Shown: one piece after another, positions 36,501 to 48,771 of the stretch
Layout of the letters: each line of letters opens with the position of its first letter
How positions within the stretch are numbered: position 1 is the first letter of the stretch
Origin: Juglans regia
Taxonomy: Eukaryota > Streptophyta > Magnoliopsida > Fagales > Juglandaceae
Direction of reading: 5' to 3'
NCBI RefSeq assembly: GCF_001411555.2
Contig: NC_049912.1
Coordinates: 25,119,722 to 25,183,721, forward strand
DNA: 64,000 bases
Position numbers and translations under genes: made by a program
The notes under the pieces: model-generated
What the model was told of the DNA's origin: nothing
What the model saw: only the letters and a program-made list of their open reading frames with translations
Databases searched by the model: none

Positions 36501-37712
36501 TTCAAATTTTAAAACAAAAGTTATATTAAAAAATTATATTTATAATATTTTTATTTAAAATTTTCTCTATTTTTTTAAAATTTAATAAAACATCTTAATT
36601 CAAATCATTTTACTATTATTTATAGATATATGAAAATATTTTAATTATTTAATCAGGTCTAGTCACAAAATAATCTTATAAAAATAAATTTATAAATTGA
36701 TATAGTTTAATATGATTCGATAGATTATAAAGTAAATTTTAATTTTAAACAAATCTAACATTACATAAAATTGTATAATTTATAAATTTATTTTTATGAT
36801 ATATTCTTTAACAAAACATAATTTTTTGAATTAAAAAAGCACAATTAAAAGAGTTAAAGTTAAATTATTGTTTTTTCGTAATAACTAATAAATAAACATT
36901 TTCAGATAATTTATCACGCAAGTAGGCAACCGACCCCATTTCACCGGCATTGGAGTCTGGACCCTACTGGGTCTACTTGGATGGGAAATTGGAATTGGTC
37001 AATTCACAAATGAGAGCCAAACAGCATAGAAAATAAAGCATTGATTACGCCCACAAATGTTGAAAAAGGGGGAAAGAAAGACAGGGAGCGGAGGTACCGT
37101 TGAACAGGTGGAAGCAGTGGTCTCGGCAAGGAGACGACGGGCAGTCCCCGGAATAAAGGAATCCAAGAGGGTTTGGAAATGGGCAGTGGTAGATGAACTT
37201 TCTTCCTCTTTCTCACAGGGCAACCACTTGCTGGCCAATTTCTCGGATATGCAAATTCTGGCAATCCGATTTTGGAACACTGTCAGCAACAGTGATATGA
37301 ACCCCAAAAGCATTAACTCTGCATTCATTCCCAAAATCACCTTAATATATATGCTAAAATCCCCAAGAATTCATTGAAAAATGCTCATAAATATGCAGAT
37401 TTTGTGCAGAGAGGAAGACAAGGAAGGAATAGGTGGAGAGTGGTGACCTTCTTTTATCTTCTGCAAGGCCTCAAAGAGAGGTTTTTGGTTCTTTTTCTTG
37501 AGATACTGAAAGATCATAAATTTGAACAAGAATGGTCAGTTTCCAATTTCCATAGATATACAAACAGAGGAGTGAAGGAGATTTAAGCAACATGCCTTGC
37601 CAAGGAAGTGGATGATTCGTTCGACAGCAAGAGAGATAACAACGATAACACTGCAGACAACAGCCACAACCCAAGTAGGCGTATACTCCAGAGTTGTTCC
37701 ACCTTCTGCCAT
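30519..37712 (-). CDS. MLO-like seven-transmembrane protein (MLO1/13/15 type)
   Basis: Plant membrane protein with a cytosolic calmodulin-binding tail. MLO proteins are now linked to calcium entry, cell polarity and, in one clade, powdery mildew susceptibility. Fourteen exons, minus strand: 37712-37596, 37505-37448, 37318-37098, 35448-35332, 35226-35166, 34898-34816, 34116-34042, 33902-33814, 33480-33431, 32997-32957, 31450-31241, 31141-31074, 30975-30915 and 30797-30519. The frame closes throughout at 509 residues. Seen: [10 protein letters not shown] start, [92 protein letters not shown], and a calmodulin-binding site around residues 427-448 with [11 protein letters not shown]. Resemblance is closest to Arabidopsis MLO1, MLO13 and MLO15; position next to GDI favours MLO15. 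Intron 1 starts with GC. Confidence 0.95.
31644..31747. repeat. Tandem duplication in an MLO intron
   Basis: A 49-bp block starting CTAAGAGGTTGGAAGGCATT at 31644 is repeated from 31699, period 55, nearly identical. It lies in the intron between exons 10 and 11. Confidence 0.85.
31843..31862. repeat. GT microsatellite in an MLO intron
   Basis: A short run of GT dinucleotides in the intron between exons 10 and 11 of the MLO-like gene. Confidence 0.85.
34611..34798. repeat. Family A MITE copy in an MLO intron
   Basis: Starts AGATTGGATTGAGTTGATAT, continues CCATCTCATCTAATCATTAC and AACAATTCAACTTTTTCAAA, and ends ACTATCCAAACCACTCC. It lies in the intron between exons 6 and 7. Confidence 0.8.
36121..36316. 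repeat. Family A MITE copy in MLO intron 3
   Basis: Starts TTAGGACCGGTTTGAGATGA and ends ACTCCAAACCTGCCC. The interior has GAATTGTTTATTATATTTTA and GAGAATTTAAAAAAAATATA. It lies in the large third intron. Confidence 0.8.
36667..36800. repeat. Family B palindromic MITE copy in MLO intron 3
   Basis: The left arm AATCTTATAAAAATAAATTT then ATAAATTGATATAGTTTAAT is mirrored by ATAATTTATAAATTTATTTT at right. Confidence 0.6.
37594..37595 (-). other. GC splice donor of MLO intron 1
   Basis: Exon 1 ends CTTGGCAAG and the intron begins GCATGT. No GT gives the conserved reading frame, and the next exon (TATCTCAAGAAAAAG) joins in phase 0 to continue the family pattern K-Y-L-K-K-K. A strong AAG before GC is the usual context of GC-AG introns. 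Confidence 0.75.
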
Positions 37713-38221
37713 CGTTCTCTGTCTCTACTTAGAAACCAAAACCAGAATGAAAATATGCAGTCCTCTGTCTCAAACTCTTTTCTCAAAGAACCCCATAAAC
37801 AGAAAAAAGGGGAGGAGTCAAAGAGTGCTGAGATTTGAGATGGAACAGAGGAAGAGGAGAACGAGATGCTGTTAAGCTGATGAGTGATGAATTTGTGCCT
37901 CCCAGTTTAAGATAATTTAATAAGTAAAGACAACAGTGGGTTGACGCAACATTAACAGAGACAGAGACACAATTGAATTAGTCTTATGATTATAATATAT
38001 TGGCCTGGATCGACACCAAAAACGTTTACTTAAATCAAATCGAAAACGCGTATCCGGCCAACTTTCGGCTCTTCCCTCCCTCCTTCTGTCCGGCCAGCGT
38101 CGGAGTTGTTGGCCTATGTATGTATATATTTTTAATTTCCAGTTTATTTAAATCAAATCGAAAACGCGTATCCCATAAAAAAACAAACGAAAGAAAATTG
38201 GGAACGCGGATTAATTATTGT

Positions 38222-38427
38222 TAGGCTTGGTTTTGATCATCAACTACTCTCAATTTATATCAATTTATCTTTATAATTTTTTTAAATCTCAACATAAAAT
38301 ATAATAAATAATTTAACTTTTTTAAATTTTAAAATAATAATAATATTAAAAAATAATATTCTAACAATATTTTATCATCTCAATTTAATTTAACTCAACT
38401 CACTTCAACATTCAAACTCACCCTTAA
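38222..38427. repeat. Family A MITE copy
   Basis: Starts TAGGCTTGGTTTTGATCATC and ends ATTCAAACTCACCC. The interior has AATAATTTAACTTTTTTAAA and AAAAATAATATTCTAACAAT. Confidence 0.8.
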
Positions 38428-39420
38428 TTATTGTCAGATCGAGAGTTCTATTATGCCCGTGAGAAGAGACAGTTTTGGTCGTTGAGTTCACATGGAAACC
38501 AAAAAAAAGGCAATACAGAACGAATTCACATGGAAAAATGTTTGATTTAACGTTGTATTTTAATGATCATATTCTTGAATGCATTATTGGATTGGATCAG
38601 GACAAACCAATGATCATTTTTTAAAAAAAAATAAAAAATAAACAGCATTGTTGCAATGACAGGCACAAGAGTTGATCTGTTAGATCACTGGAATTGGCTT
38701 TTTTTAATGCATCTTCAAAATTTAAATAAACGTAGATAAAATAATTTATGTTAACTCCTTCAATTTGAAGAAAAAATTTAAATTATAAATTATAGTAATT
38801 TTAAATATATATTTAAATTTGAAGATATATTGTTTATCTTTAAAAGTAATACTTTATTATAAAAATTATCTCAATTCCTTTACTTTTCAATTTTCATTTC
38901 TCATAATTTTTACTTCTCTCAAATATCTATTTTATTTTTATTTTTGTGTACAATTTTAAAATACGTGAGGGAAGAAATATTATTATTAATTAATATAGTT
39001 AATGTAATTATAAAATATAAAAAATATTAATATTAAAAAAAATATTATATTATTATTTTAATTAATTTAATATAAAATTATGATTAAAAATATTTTTAAT
39101 TTATAAAAAATATATACTTTTCAACAAATTTTAAAAATGACTTTAATAAACCAATGCAAATGTGAGGGCAAACCGGTGCATGAAATAACAAAGATTATTC
39201 TCTTTCTGAATTCAACGCGTAGACACGACGTGCAACGCTCTAAAGCCACATGACCACGTTGATCTTAATTTTGCACCATTATTAATGTTATGACAGCATA
39301 TGTGTAATCTGAAAGATCTCCATTGTATAAGTCAAAGGGAATACTCGGAAAGATCAGGATTCAGGAGACATCGTGGCTCCTACTGTTGAATGACACCATG
39401 ATATATGCCTCAGTTTGTCT

Positions 39421-39625
39421 ATTTGAAGTTTGGATAATGAGATGAGAATTTTTAGTTTTATATTAAAATTTAAAATATTATTTTTTAATATTATTATTAT
39501 TTTGAGATTTAAAAATTTTGAATTGAGATTTGAAAAAATTAAATTATTTATTATATTTTATGTGAAAATTTGAAAAAATTGTAATAATAAGATAATATGA
39601 GATGAGAAATATTGGTTTTGCACTT
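39421..39625. repeat. Family A MITE copy
   Basis: Starts GAAGTTTGGATAATGAGATG. The interior has TTTTTTAATATTATTATTAT, a locally repeated GAGATTTAAAAATTTTGAAT / GAGATTTGAAAAAATTAAAT, and TATTATATTTTATGTG. The right terminus is lost. Confidence 0.65.
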
Positions 39626-39634
39626 TTTAATACC

Positions 39635-40515
39635 TTCTCAAACTAACTCAGTCCTCCAATGCAAGAAGCAAAGGGGAAATTGCAAAAATAAAGCCAATAA
39701 TTTCGTCTCATAGTCTAGTTAATGACTCATTTGGAGAGTGAGATGAGATAATAATTTTGTAAATAATAATAAGATAATTTGAAAAATAGTGAAATAGTTT
39801 GAGCTGAGTATTTTTTAAGTTTTGGAAAATAAGGGAGAAAATTTTGAATAAAAAATATTATAAAATTAAAATATTGTTAGAATATAGTTTTATAATATTA
39901 TTTTTGTTTGAAGATTTAAAAAAATTAAATTGTTTTATATTTTTTGTTTTAAAGTTTGAAAAAATTGTAATGATTAGTTAAAAAATATTTATATTTGAAT
40001 TATGTTTGAAAATTATATGTGATGAAATGAGATTAAAATTTTAAAGTGAAATCTATTTTCAAACAAGCCAACTTCTTTTCGGTTGATTAGATACCAAAAA
40101 AGGGTATCCATCAAGGCAGTTGATCTAAAGATTATGGTGGGCGGACGATGGTAGATCTCATAACCTCCAACATCCAATGGTCAGAGAAAAAATTTAAGAA
40201 AAAAAAAGAAAAAAAAATCAAGTCAATATAAAGTATATTGGATAAAGTGCTTGCATTGCATAACTTGATTTAGAAAATAAATTTTAAAATTTGAATTAAA
40301 CAAATTATATATTACCATCTAATGATGTGGATTATGTGTTCTATACGCTAACTTGATAATAGAATTAGGGCCTATTTGGAACTGCAGTATGAGTAATAAA
40401 AAGTGTTTAAATAGCTTACAAATAATCATCGTTTTTACCTTAGAAAATATATTTTTAATTTATTTCTAAACAAATATAACATATTTGAAAGTACTTTAAA
40501 TATATAGTTACTAAG
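39635..40515. repeat. Direct segmental duplication, copy 1
   Basis: Matches 41675-42440 in the same orientation. Shared landmarks are AAGAAGCAAAGGGGAAA, AAAGCCAATAATTTCGTCTC, a Family A-like segment, ATTAGATACCAAAAA, ACTTGATAATAGAATTAGG and AATATAACATATTTGAAAGT. This copy contains extra sequence around 40130-40340. Confidence 0.75.
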
Positions 40516-41674
40516 CAGGTAATGATTATATGAAAAAATTAAAATTTTAAAATTAAAAAATATTTATATTTGAGCGATGTTTGAAAAAAAGATAAAATGA
40601 GTTTCCAAATAACTAAAACGACGCCTATGTCTTTTGCCTCTTACCTTCTAATATTTAGACAAAAAGTCTAAAAATTATTGATCACACCCATTAATGTTAT
40701 GAGTATTTCAGATAATTCGGGTTTATCTATAAATAGTAGAGATTTAAGATGTTTGAGTGGGTTTTGTTAGTCCTATTGAGATCCATTTGAATGTATGAAG
40801 TAGGTTGAGATATGCTTAAAAAATTAGTGAGTCATATTAATGATTGGTTTGTTTTTTTCGTGATAGAATAATAATAGAAATTCCATCAAAGAGCAATATT
40901 GAGTTCAGATGAAAAAAGTAAGATTATTTCAAATAAAATAAGTTGTGTATGTTTGGAGAGTTTATCCATCTATACGAAATTATCTCAAATAATCTGAGAT
41001 CACCTTAACACCTAAACGGACCCTAAATCTAAAATATCAAGGATAGTGGTGGGTTAGAGGAGCCAGCCCAAGTTAAGACCCCTATAAGTTGGGTGGATGG
41101 AAGTCACCCCTGATCTGACTCTGAGGGGTCAAAAGCAACAAGGTAGCGTCCTTTTTCTTCAAAATAAACAAACGAAATATGGTGCTATTTTACCGTTGTT
41201 TTATGAATCTTGGTTCAAGTAGTATTTATGTCAGTTAGTATGGAGGAGGAGATAGGTCAATTTTTAAATAGTTTAAAAGTGATTGCAAAAACTTGATAGC
41301 TTGGGGAAATTACAAAATTGGTAATTAGTTTGAAGGAGGTTTGTGCATTCTTTTTCTCTAATTATTTTAAAGGGAAGAGGTAAAGGATCCCCACAGCTAC
41401 CTCATTGAGTTCTCGTCTGGAAATTTAAAATATCTGTGAATAGTACATAAATAGTTTGAGTTAAGATGTAATATTAGAATTTGAAAATTGAAAGAAAAAA
41501 AAATTAAATAAAAAAATTATAAATTTAAATATTATTTTTGAATATTGATTTTATTTTTAGATTTGAAAAAGTAGTATTATTATCTGTGTTTTGTTTAAAA
41601 TTTTGAAAAAAATATAATAATTAGATGAAAAAATTAAAAATTTTAATTTAAAAAATAAATATTTAAGAATACCT

Positions 41675-42440
41675 TCCCAAACTAGCTCAATCCTCCAATG
41701 TAAGAAGCAAAGGGGAAAATGCAAAAATAAAGCCAATAATTTCGTCTCATAATCTAGTTAAGGGCTTGTTTGGAGAGTGGGAGGACCCGGAGGAGATGAT
41801 AATTTTATGAATAATAGTAAGATAGTTTGAATAATAGTCAAATAATTTGAGTTGAATATTTTTTGAATTTTGAGAAATGAGAGAGAAAAAGTTGAATAAA
41901 AAATATTATAGAGTTAAAATATTGTTAAAATATATATAGTTTTATAATATTATTTTTATCTGGAGATTTGAAAAAATTTAATTATTTTTTATTTTTTGTT
42001 TAAAAGTTTAAAAAAATTATAATGATTATTTTGAAAATTTTGTAATGATTAGTTAAAAAATATTTATATTTGAATTATGTTTGGGAATGAGATAAGATAT
42101 GATGAGAATTTTAGGATGAGATCTATTTCCAAATAAGCCAAATCTTATTAGATACCAAAAAGGGGTGAGATATTTTTGGGTGGGATATATTTTCATCCAA
42201 ATGAGAATTTTAGGATGAGATCTTTTTGGCTTATTAGATACCAAAAAAGGTTATCCGTGATACACATTGACTTGATAATAGAATTAGGATCTGTTTGAAG
42301 TTGCATTAAGAATCTTAAAAAGTACTTAAATAACTTATAAATAATCATCGTTTATACCTCGAAAAATACTTTTTTAAATTTATTTCTAAAGAAATATAAC
42401 ATATTTGAAAGTGTTTTAAATATATAGTTATCAAATAGTA
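41675..42440. repeat. Direct segmental duplication, copy 2
   Basis: Second copy of the 39635-40515 block with the same landmark order. Inside it, TTTTAGGATGAGATCT and TTATTAGATACCAAAAA occur twice (about 42110 and 42210), a further local duplication. Confidence 0.75.
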
Positions 42441-43069
42441 ATTAATTTTTTAATAATAAAATTTATTACTTAAATAATAAATTATAAATCTTTAAATTAT
42501 AAATTATATTTTTTACCGCAATCTCAAACATAGGCCATTAGTTTTGTTATATGCACGACTTTCAATTTTAAATGGTGCCTAATTTTTCTCATGATTCTAT
42601 CCAAAAATCAACGGTCTGCATCCAACTTTCGCGTAAGCATATATTATGTATTGTCGCCAATTAAATATTTTTTATGATAAATATTATGTATCAGTCATTA
42701 TTTACTCTCATATTTTATATTTATAATTTTTTTATAAAATGTGAGAATATTTTTTATAGAATATACAAATATTTTTTATAAAATATGGAGTGTAGAATGA
42801 AAAATAGTGACTAATAAATAAAAAAAATCATTTTCCACTCTTAAAATGACCACTCACTCATATCATGACATAGATAGCATAATAGAATTTTGTCACGTAA
42901 TTATAAATGGCCGGTTATGTATAAATGATCGGTTTTAGAAATGAAGTCGTATGCGTATTGAATATTGCTAGTCGGTCAAGAAAATCTTGGCAGAAAAACA
43001 GTGCTAGTGGGACCGTGCAGCATCTTTGATCGGTCCAGGATAATTGATAAAAGAAAAAATTTTTAATCA

Positions 43070-43217
43070 TTTTTACACATTACACGTCATATTTTATATT
43101 TTTATATTAAATATATAATATATAGATAATTAATAAAATAATTTAATTAATTTAAAAAGAATAAAACTATTTTTTTAATAAAAAGAATGTAGTATGTGAT
43201 GTATATAAATAATGAAT
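43070..43217. repeat. Family D MITE copy
   Basis: Begins TTTTTACACATTACACG and ends ATGTAGTATGTGATGTATA, imperfect inverted ends around an AATTAATTTAAAAAGAATAA core. The same layout occurs at 55415-55552 and in degraded form near 2745-2840. Confidence 0.55.
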
Positions 43218-44426
43218 AGCAAAATTCTTATGATTGTATAAATATCATGCATTTATTTTAAAAAATAATAATATCTATTATTAAAATTTAATTTTTTAAT
43301 ATGAATTTATTTATCTTAAAAAGAGTTCGTAACGTTTATATTTGATGATTATAAATACCATTTATCAGGATGAAGATTTGGCCTGATACATAAATGTACA
43401 TAAAAAATAAGATTTCATGACATATTATTTACTGTTTATAAAGGAAATTATAACTCTTTTACGACTGTCTTTTTAATATAAAGTAACAAAGACCTGCCAG
43501 GAATTATAATAACTATTCCCTGAAAATTAGGGTTAATCTGCAAAGTCTCAATTAGAAACAGTACTGGTAATTTTCCTATCAAACAAACAAGAAAATAATG
43601 CTGCAATGTAAAGATAGATTCGTTTTTTTTTCTTTTTTTGTTTGTATTAATGATCATCATCTGTCATGGCATCAGATGCGTGAAACATAAAAGGTCGACA
43701 TGATCTGACACATTTGCAAAATGACAGAGGTCGTGATCTTTCAATCTTATCAACCCCTTTTGTTCTTGTTCTTTTATGGATGGCTTATTGACTGGTTGCT
43801 GTGGTGTGGGGTCTCTCTATCTCCACCCTCCAAAGTCCAAAGATTCTTGTGTCCCATTTGCCTAGCCACACCTCTGGCAAAATTTAGGTACAGTACAAAA
43901 GTATTCTGAGGGCTTCTAGAAGATTATTTTATTTTGCTCCACCAAATGGTCTTTTTCGTCCATGTGGGTATATATGAAAATTTTATTAATAAAAATAAAG
44001 AATAAATTAATTCTCAATCATTGTCCACTACTATAGAGCTCATCATCTTGATGCGTAACAATATTGGTATTGGATTAGTTAAATATTTTTTTATCTTTAA
44101 ATTTAACAAATATCATTCATATTTACTCCACATTGAATTGGCTAAATTGTTTTCATCCAAACTATAAGCTATAGTAAATTCATTCTTCTTTTCAAATATG
44201 AAAAGAACTATAACTAGTCTAAAAGTATTTTTTTAGATTATTATATTATAAATATAAGATTTTTATTCATATGAGATTTTACCATCTATATACATATGAG
44301 ATTATTATATTATAAATTGTTAAATTGTGAAAATAAAAATAAATATGATTTGTTTGAGGTTATTGAAAATTATGAAAATTAATTAAAAATATAAATAATA
44401 AAATTTTATTATTATAGAGAGTGTGA

Positions 44427-45950
44427 TGACTAATCCAATGTAGACTTCAAGTTTTGAATGATTAGTTAAAAGTAAAAAAGTTACATATTAGTCAAAATTT
44501 GAAGAATAAGATGGCCAATCCAATACTAATGCTCAGAGGCAAAAACCAGGCTACTCAGGATTATTCCTCCAAAAAAGGAAAATTGAAAAAGAAATAAGGA
44601 TTATAATCGGAATCAGCATCACGAAAATGGGAAATTTTTTTTTTTTCTAGAGTTAATTGGCTTTTTTTTTTTTCCCTTTATTTTTTCTCAAGTCGAGCAC
44701 TAGGCAAATGCTAGTGAAATCTAAAGTGAGAATTCCTGCAGACCGTTCTGACTGCTTCTCTTCAATAAACAAAATTTCAATAGTTAGGCGCCACCACGTA
44801 AGTCTTTTATTTTACTTAATTTGCATTTGCTTACATCCGATTAGAGACCTTATATAGCCCTACCGTGCCTCCCTCACTTATTCGTCTCCTACTTCGTCTC
44901 ATTCTCAAATGAAGATCTCGACCCTCACACTTATCCCGGCAGCAACTTAATCTCCCGATGGAGCTCGAATCTCGACCCCACACTCATCCCAACGGCAACT
45001 CGACCTCCCGACAGAGCTTGACCCAAACGGTGGCACGGACGAAGCTCAATTTCCAGAAAAAAATTGTGAGATCTCCACCCCTAAACCAAACTGATTTTCA
45101 CTATTTTTCTACTTTACCAGTATTTTTTTGACTTTTTGATTTTGTAATACAGTTTATTTGTTGTGAGATCTCGACCCCAAGCCATCGTCTCCTTTTTTTG
45201 GTTGTGAGATCTCAACCCCTAAACCAAAGATTAGTTTGAGATACTAAGAATAAATCTATTAAATTTGTGTCTGCAATCAGTTGTGGGTCTTACTCATCTA
45301 TATCATCATCCCCCTTTCTTTGGTATTTCAAATTTATGCATACAAGCTATAATTTTTTGTTTAGGGGTCTGCTTCAACAGGTTAGGCTCCTGTAATTTTG
45401 CAAGATATGAACACAAATTAAATGCATTTAGGAAAAAATGTGAAACATAATGAACTCTTACAACTAGTATTGGATTTTGATATAGCTTGGAGAAATATTG
45501 AATATTCATTAATCATGTATTATATTTATCATAATTGTAAAAAAAAAAATATTTACTACAATATGCAGATCATGTTGATGTGTTTTATAGAAAGTAGAAG
45601 ACAACAAGAATTATTGAAGTTTCTTTGAGATTTATTCAACACAAAGAAGATGCATGATCTTGAAGTTTGGTCTTGGGCGGTAGACTGAGATGGTGGCAGT
45701 GGAAGAGAGGCACAACGAGGAAGAGGAAGAGATGAAAACGCGAAGTGCTCTTAGGTGAAATCAGTGAGGGCTGCTTTTGCTTGGAAGTGTTTATGTGTGA
45801 AGGAGTCTATTTCTCTTATGGTGTATTTACTTACGTGGCAAGCACTGAATGTAGGGCTGCTATTCTCCATTTATTAGCCCGACCATTGCAAAGCGACTTG
45901 ATCTAAATTTTAACTTTTTGTGAGTTAAAACTCCTACATTGGACTAGTCA
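44427..45950. mobile_element. Candidate TIR element with GC-richer core
   Basis: TGACTAATCCAATGTAG at 44427-44443 is the inverse of CTACATTGGACTAGTCA at 45934-45950, with one mismatch. Between them, composition changes from AT-rich to a GC-richer core (about 44850-45060). That core has a TATA-like TTATATAG (about 44850), two tandem copies of a 54-bp unit (44914-44967 and 44968-45020), and a 57-codon open frame. Three later copies of TTGTGAGATCTC followed by ACCCC occur. No transposase is visible. Confidence 0.45.
44958..45131 (+). CDS. Short open frame of unknown function
   Basis: ATG at 44958 opens 57 codons ending TGA at 45129-45131. The product is basic and Ser/Thr/Pro-rich at the start (MELESRPHTHPNGN) and hydrophobic at the end (YFSTLPVFF). 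It lies about 100 bp downstream of a TATA-like TTATATAG. I recognise no family; it could be a chance frame in repeat-derived sequence. Confidence 0.15.
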   Translation: MELESRPHTHPNGNSTSRQSLTQTVARTKLNFQKKIVRSPPLNQTDFHYFSTLPVFF

Positions 45951-46429
45951 AAAATATATTTATGGAACTTTTAGCTACAATAATTTAGGACCCCTGGTCA
46001 TATTTTGAGGGTTACTATAGAATGACAAAATCAATATTTTATAATTTTTTCATCTAACTACCTCTCTCTCTCTCTTTGCGCTTCCATCCAATTTTTCTCT
46101 TTGGGTACGTTTCACCTCAACTTAAGCATTGTTTCCTCTGGACTTTGTTGTAATTTAGTGTTCACAAAACCGGTATTGTGTACAATGTGAATTAAATATT
46201 AAATTTTAATATTAATACAAAATATTAAATATAAAATACAAGTGCATTTATAAAATATTATATATTAATATTAATAAAAGTGTATTAACAAAATGTTAAG
46301 TTTTTTCTTAAATATTATTAAAATATATAATATTATATTACTATTTTAACTTTAGAATGGCTAGTCTAATATGAATTAACCTCTTTAAAAGTTTTGATTA
46401 TTGCTAAAATCTCAAATTCTAGTCAAAAT

Positions 46430-46712
46430 TTAGGCTGCGTTTGAATGTTGAGTTAAGTTGAATTCCTTATAAATAATAGTAAGTTGATATGGTAGAGTGA
46501 TTTTTGTAGAGTCTACTTAAGACGAGTTTAAATGTGTCTGGATATTAAGATGAGTTTAAATATATTTATGAGAAGTTAAAAAATGTTATAGATCTCACGT
46601 GTAAAGATATTTTGAGTTAAAATAAATTTAATAATTTAAGAATTAAATATTTAAATATTAAATTTATTTTAAAATTAAATTAAATTAAGATGAATTTAAT
46701 AATCAAATGGGA
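46430..46712. repeat. Family A-related MITE copy
   Basis: Starts AGGCTGCGTTTGAATGTTGA and ends AATAATCAAATGGGA. The interior has GTTTAAATGTGTCTGGATAT and is diverged from the typical copies. Confidence 0.5.
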
Positions 46713-47844
46713 CTACTCGACAATAGTTAGGTCATTTCAATACTTTTAAACTCGACAATAGGAAGGCTAGCCTTCCAGTTGGGTCCCTAAAAGGGCGGCT
46801 CCATTATAACGATGGAGAGTTATAATGACAGACACAAGAAATTAAGAACCCATTTTTCTCGTCGCATAATTTATTGACATAACAACCATTGCCTTCCGCT
46901 TAATCTTAAAATAATGACGTGTTAGTTATTGAAATAAAGCAGATATTAAATTATATTTACATATAACACTACTTGTTTTCTTTATCCTCCCTCCTACTCT
47001 CTAGAGCTACTTGGCATAACAACCATGACTGTACTGTCATGGCGGTCACATCTCATAGGTTAAGCCTATACAGAGGTAACTTAACACCTTCGGCTTCGAG
47101 GGTGCCTTGAGTCTTGACCTTAATTCTATGTAGGTAAGTTGATGAGGTATTAGGTCACATTCTCTTATAAATTTAGGATGCGACAAAAAATATCTCTGAA
47201 AGATGAATGTTTCACTGTTCACTTTTGAGAAGATCTTTTTTTATTTTGGATCATGCTACTATATGTTTGTTGGCGTGTTGTATTTTTTTTCTTTTAAATA
47301 TATTTAAACATTTAAAAATATATATACAAAATCACTAATAATAACTTTCTTAATCATTAAAAAAAAAATAAAATAAACATGAGCGGTTAAATTCAGAAAA
47401 GCAAAACAGGGACAGCCTAGTATTTTACTTTTCTTTTATTCATTTAAGTTTATTTTGCTGTCATTCATTGCCTTCTAGAAGACTTGACATGATATACCCG
47501 TCGGTCGGTGGGGTTTTGCACGTTCGCTTTACTTTGTAGCCAGCCACTTAATGGGGTGGGGCACCGTATAGCGTTGGTATTCACTCATCAAAAATTTAAT
47601 TAAATATAAAATATGATAAATTTTATTAAAATATAATTATATTAAATAAGTTAAAAAGATAAATAAAAAGTTTTAAATTACAGTAAAATTAAGGCTTTCT
47701 TCAATTTTGAGCTACGTACTGTCCCCTTCTGCAATTTTCTTTTATTTTCCCTGATTTATTATAATCAATATATTTGGTTAATGACAAGAATTATCTATAT
47801 TTATGAAGGCGGTGCGAAATTCATCCAAAAAGAAAGAATGTCTA

Positions 47845-48337
47845 TCTCTCTATATATATAAAGAGCTTATTAAACAGAATTTTCTTATTTTAACAGAAAT
47901 TTCTTATTTTAAAGAAATATGTTAGTTTTCATTAACTTTTCATCCGTTTGTAATAATTACAGAATATAGAAATACAATTATATTTTTATTTACATTCTAT
48001 TTATGACTACTTTTATGATTTCTGTTAGTTTCTATTTCACTATTAATATCTTTAAATATACTAATAAAACAGATTTATTATAATAATAATCATGGATTCA
48101 ATTTCTAATTTCAAAATACATTATAATAAGAAAACAGATTTATGTAGATTTATCTTTTCGTATTCATTATAATAAGAAAATATTATAATAATTTACAAAT
48201 AGTTTATCTTTCAATAACTTTTAAAATATATATTAGTAATAAAATAATAAGATATATGTACTTTATTTATATTTTAATAAAATATATTAATACTTTGAAC
48301 TGCACATACGTGCCTCAGGCACGTAACATCTTACTAG
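47845..48337 (+). mobile_element. Non-autonomous Helitron
   Basis: The left terminus starts with TC after an A (TCTCTCTATATATATAAAG). The right end carries a 17-nt hairpin ACGTGCCTCAGGCACGT (48308-48324), nine spacer bases and CTAG (48334-48337), followed by T. TC start, 3' hairpin, CTRR end and insertion between A and T are the Helitron hallmarks. At 493 bp it has no Rep/helicase gene. The 5' end is the less certain one. Confidence 0.7.
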
Positions 48338-48359
48338 TATATAAATATACTACTTATGC

Positions 48360-48520
48360 TAATGCTTGATGTAATTTTAATATGTGCAATTTATACATAT
48401 TTTTAAAGTATATTATTAAAAAAATAAATTTTTTTTATATAAATATCATATTTATTTATTTATTTTTAAAAAATATAAAATTTATACATTTTAAAACTTA
48501 AAATATCATTCCTCTCTCTC
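48360..48520. repeat. Degenerate Family C MITE copy
   Basis: Contains ATGTGCAATTTATACATAT, TTTTTTTATATAAATATCA and a mirrored end, resembling the 10085-10250 copy in layout only. Confidence 0.35.
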
Positions 48521-48771
48521 TCTCTAAACATACTAAGGTGCAATTACAATTCTGACAAGAAGATAGATTGATTGCACCGATGGGTGCATTTTTTTTTCTT
48601 TAACGCTAGGAGATACACTGAATTGATTTTTTTCTTAAATCTTAATGTATTTCTTAATATTTTTAAAAAAAATTAAAAATACGTGCATTCTATGGATAGA
48701 CCTCTTGGTCTCGGTAGAAGCACCCACAAAACAATTATGTGCAGAAGAATTAGAGGACAAATCTCTACGAA

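Noticed and set aside
44066..44535. A separate 470-bp TIR element with ATTGGATTAGTT / GGCCAATCCAAT ends
   Set aside because: The ends match over a short stretch only and overlap the better supported outer pair at 44427 and 45950. It may belong to the same family, but the borders cannot be fixed.
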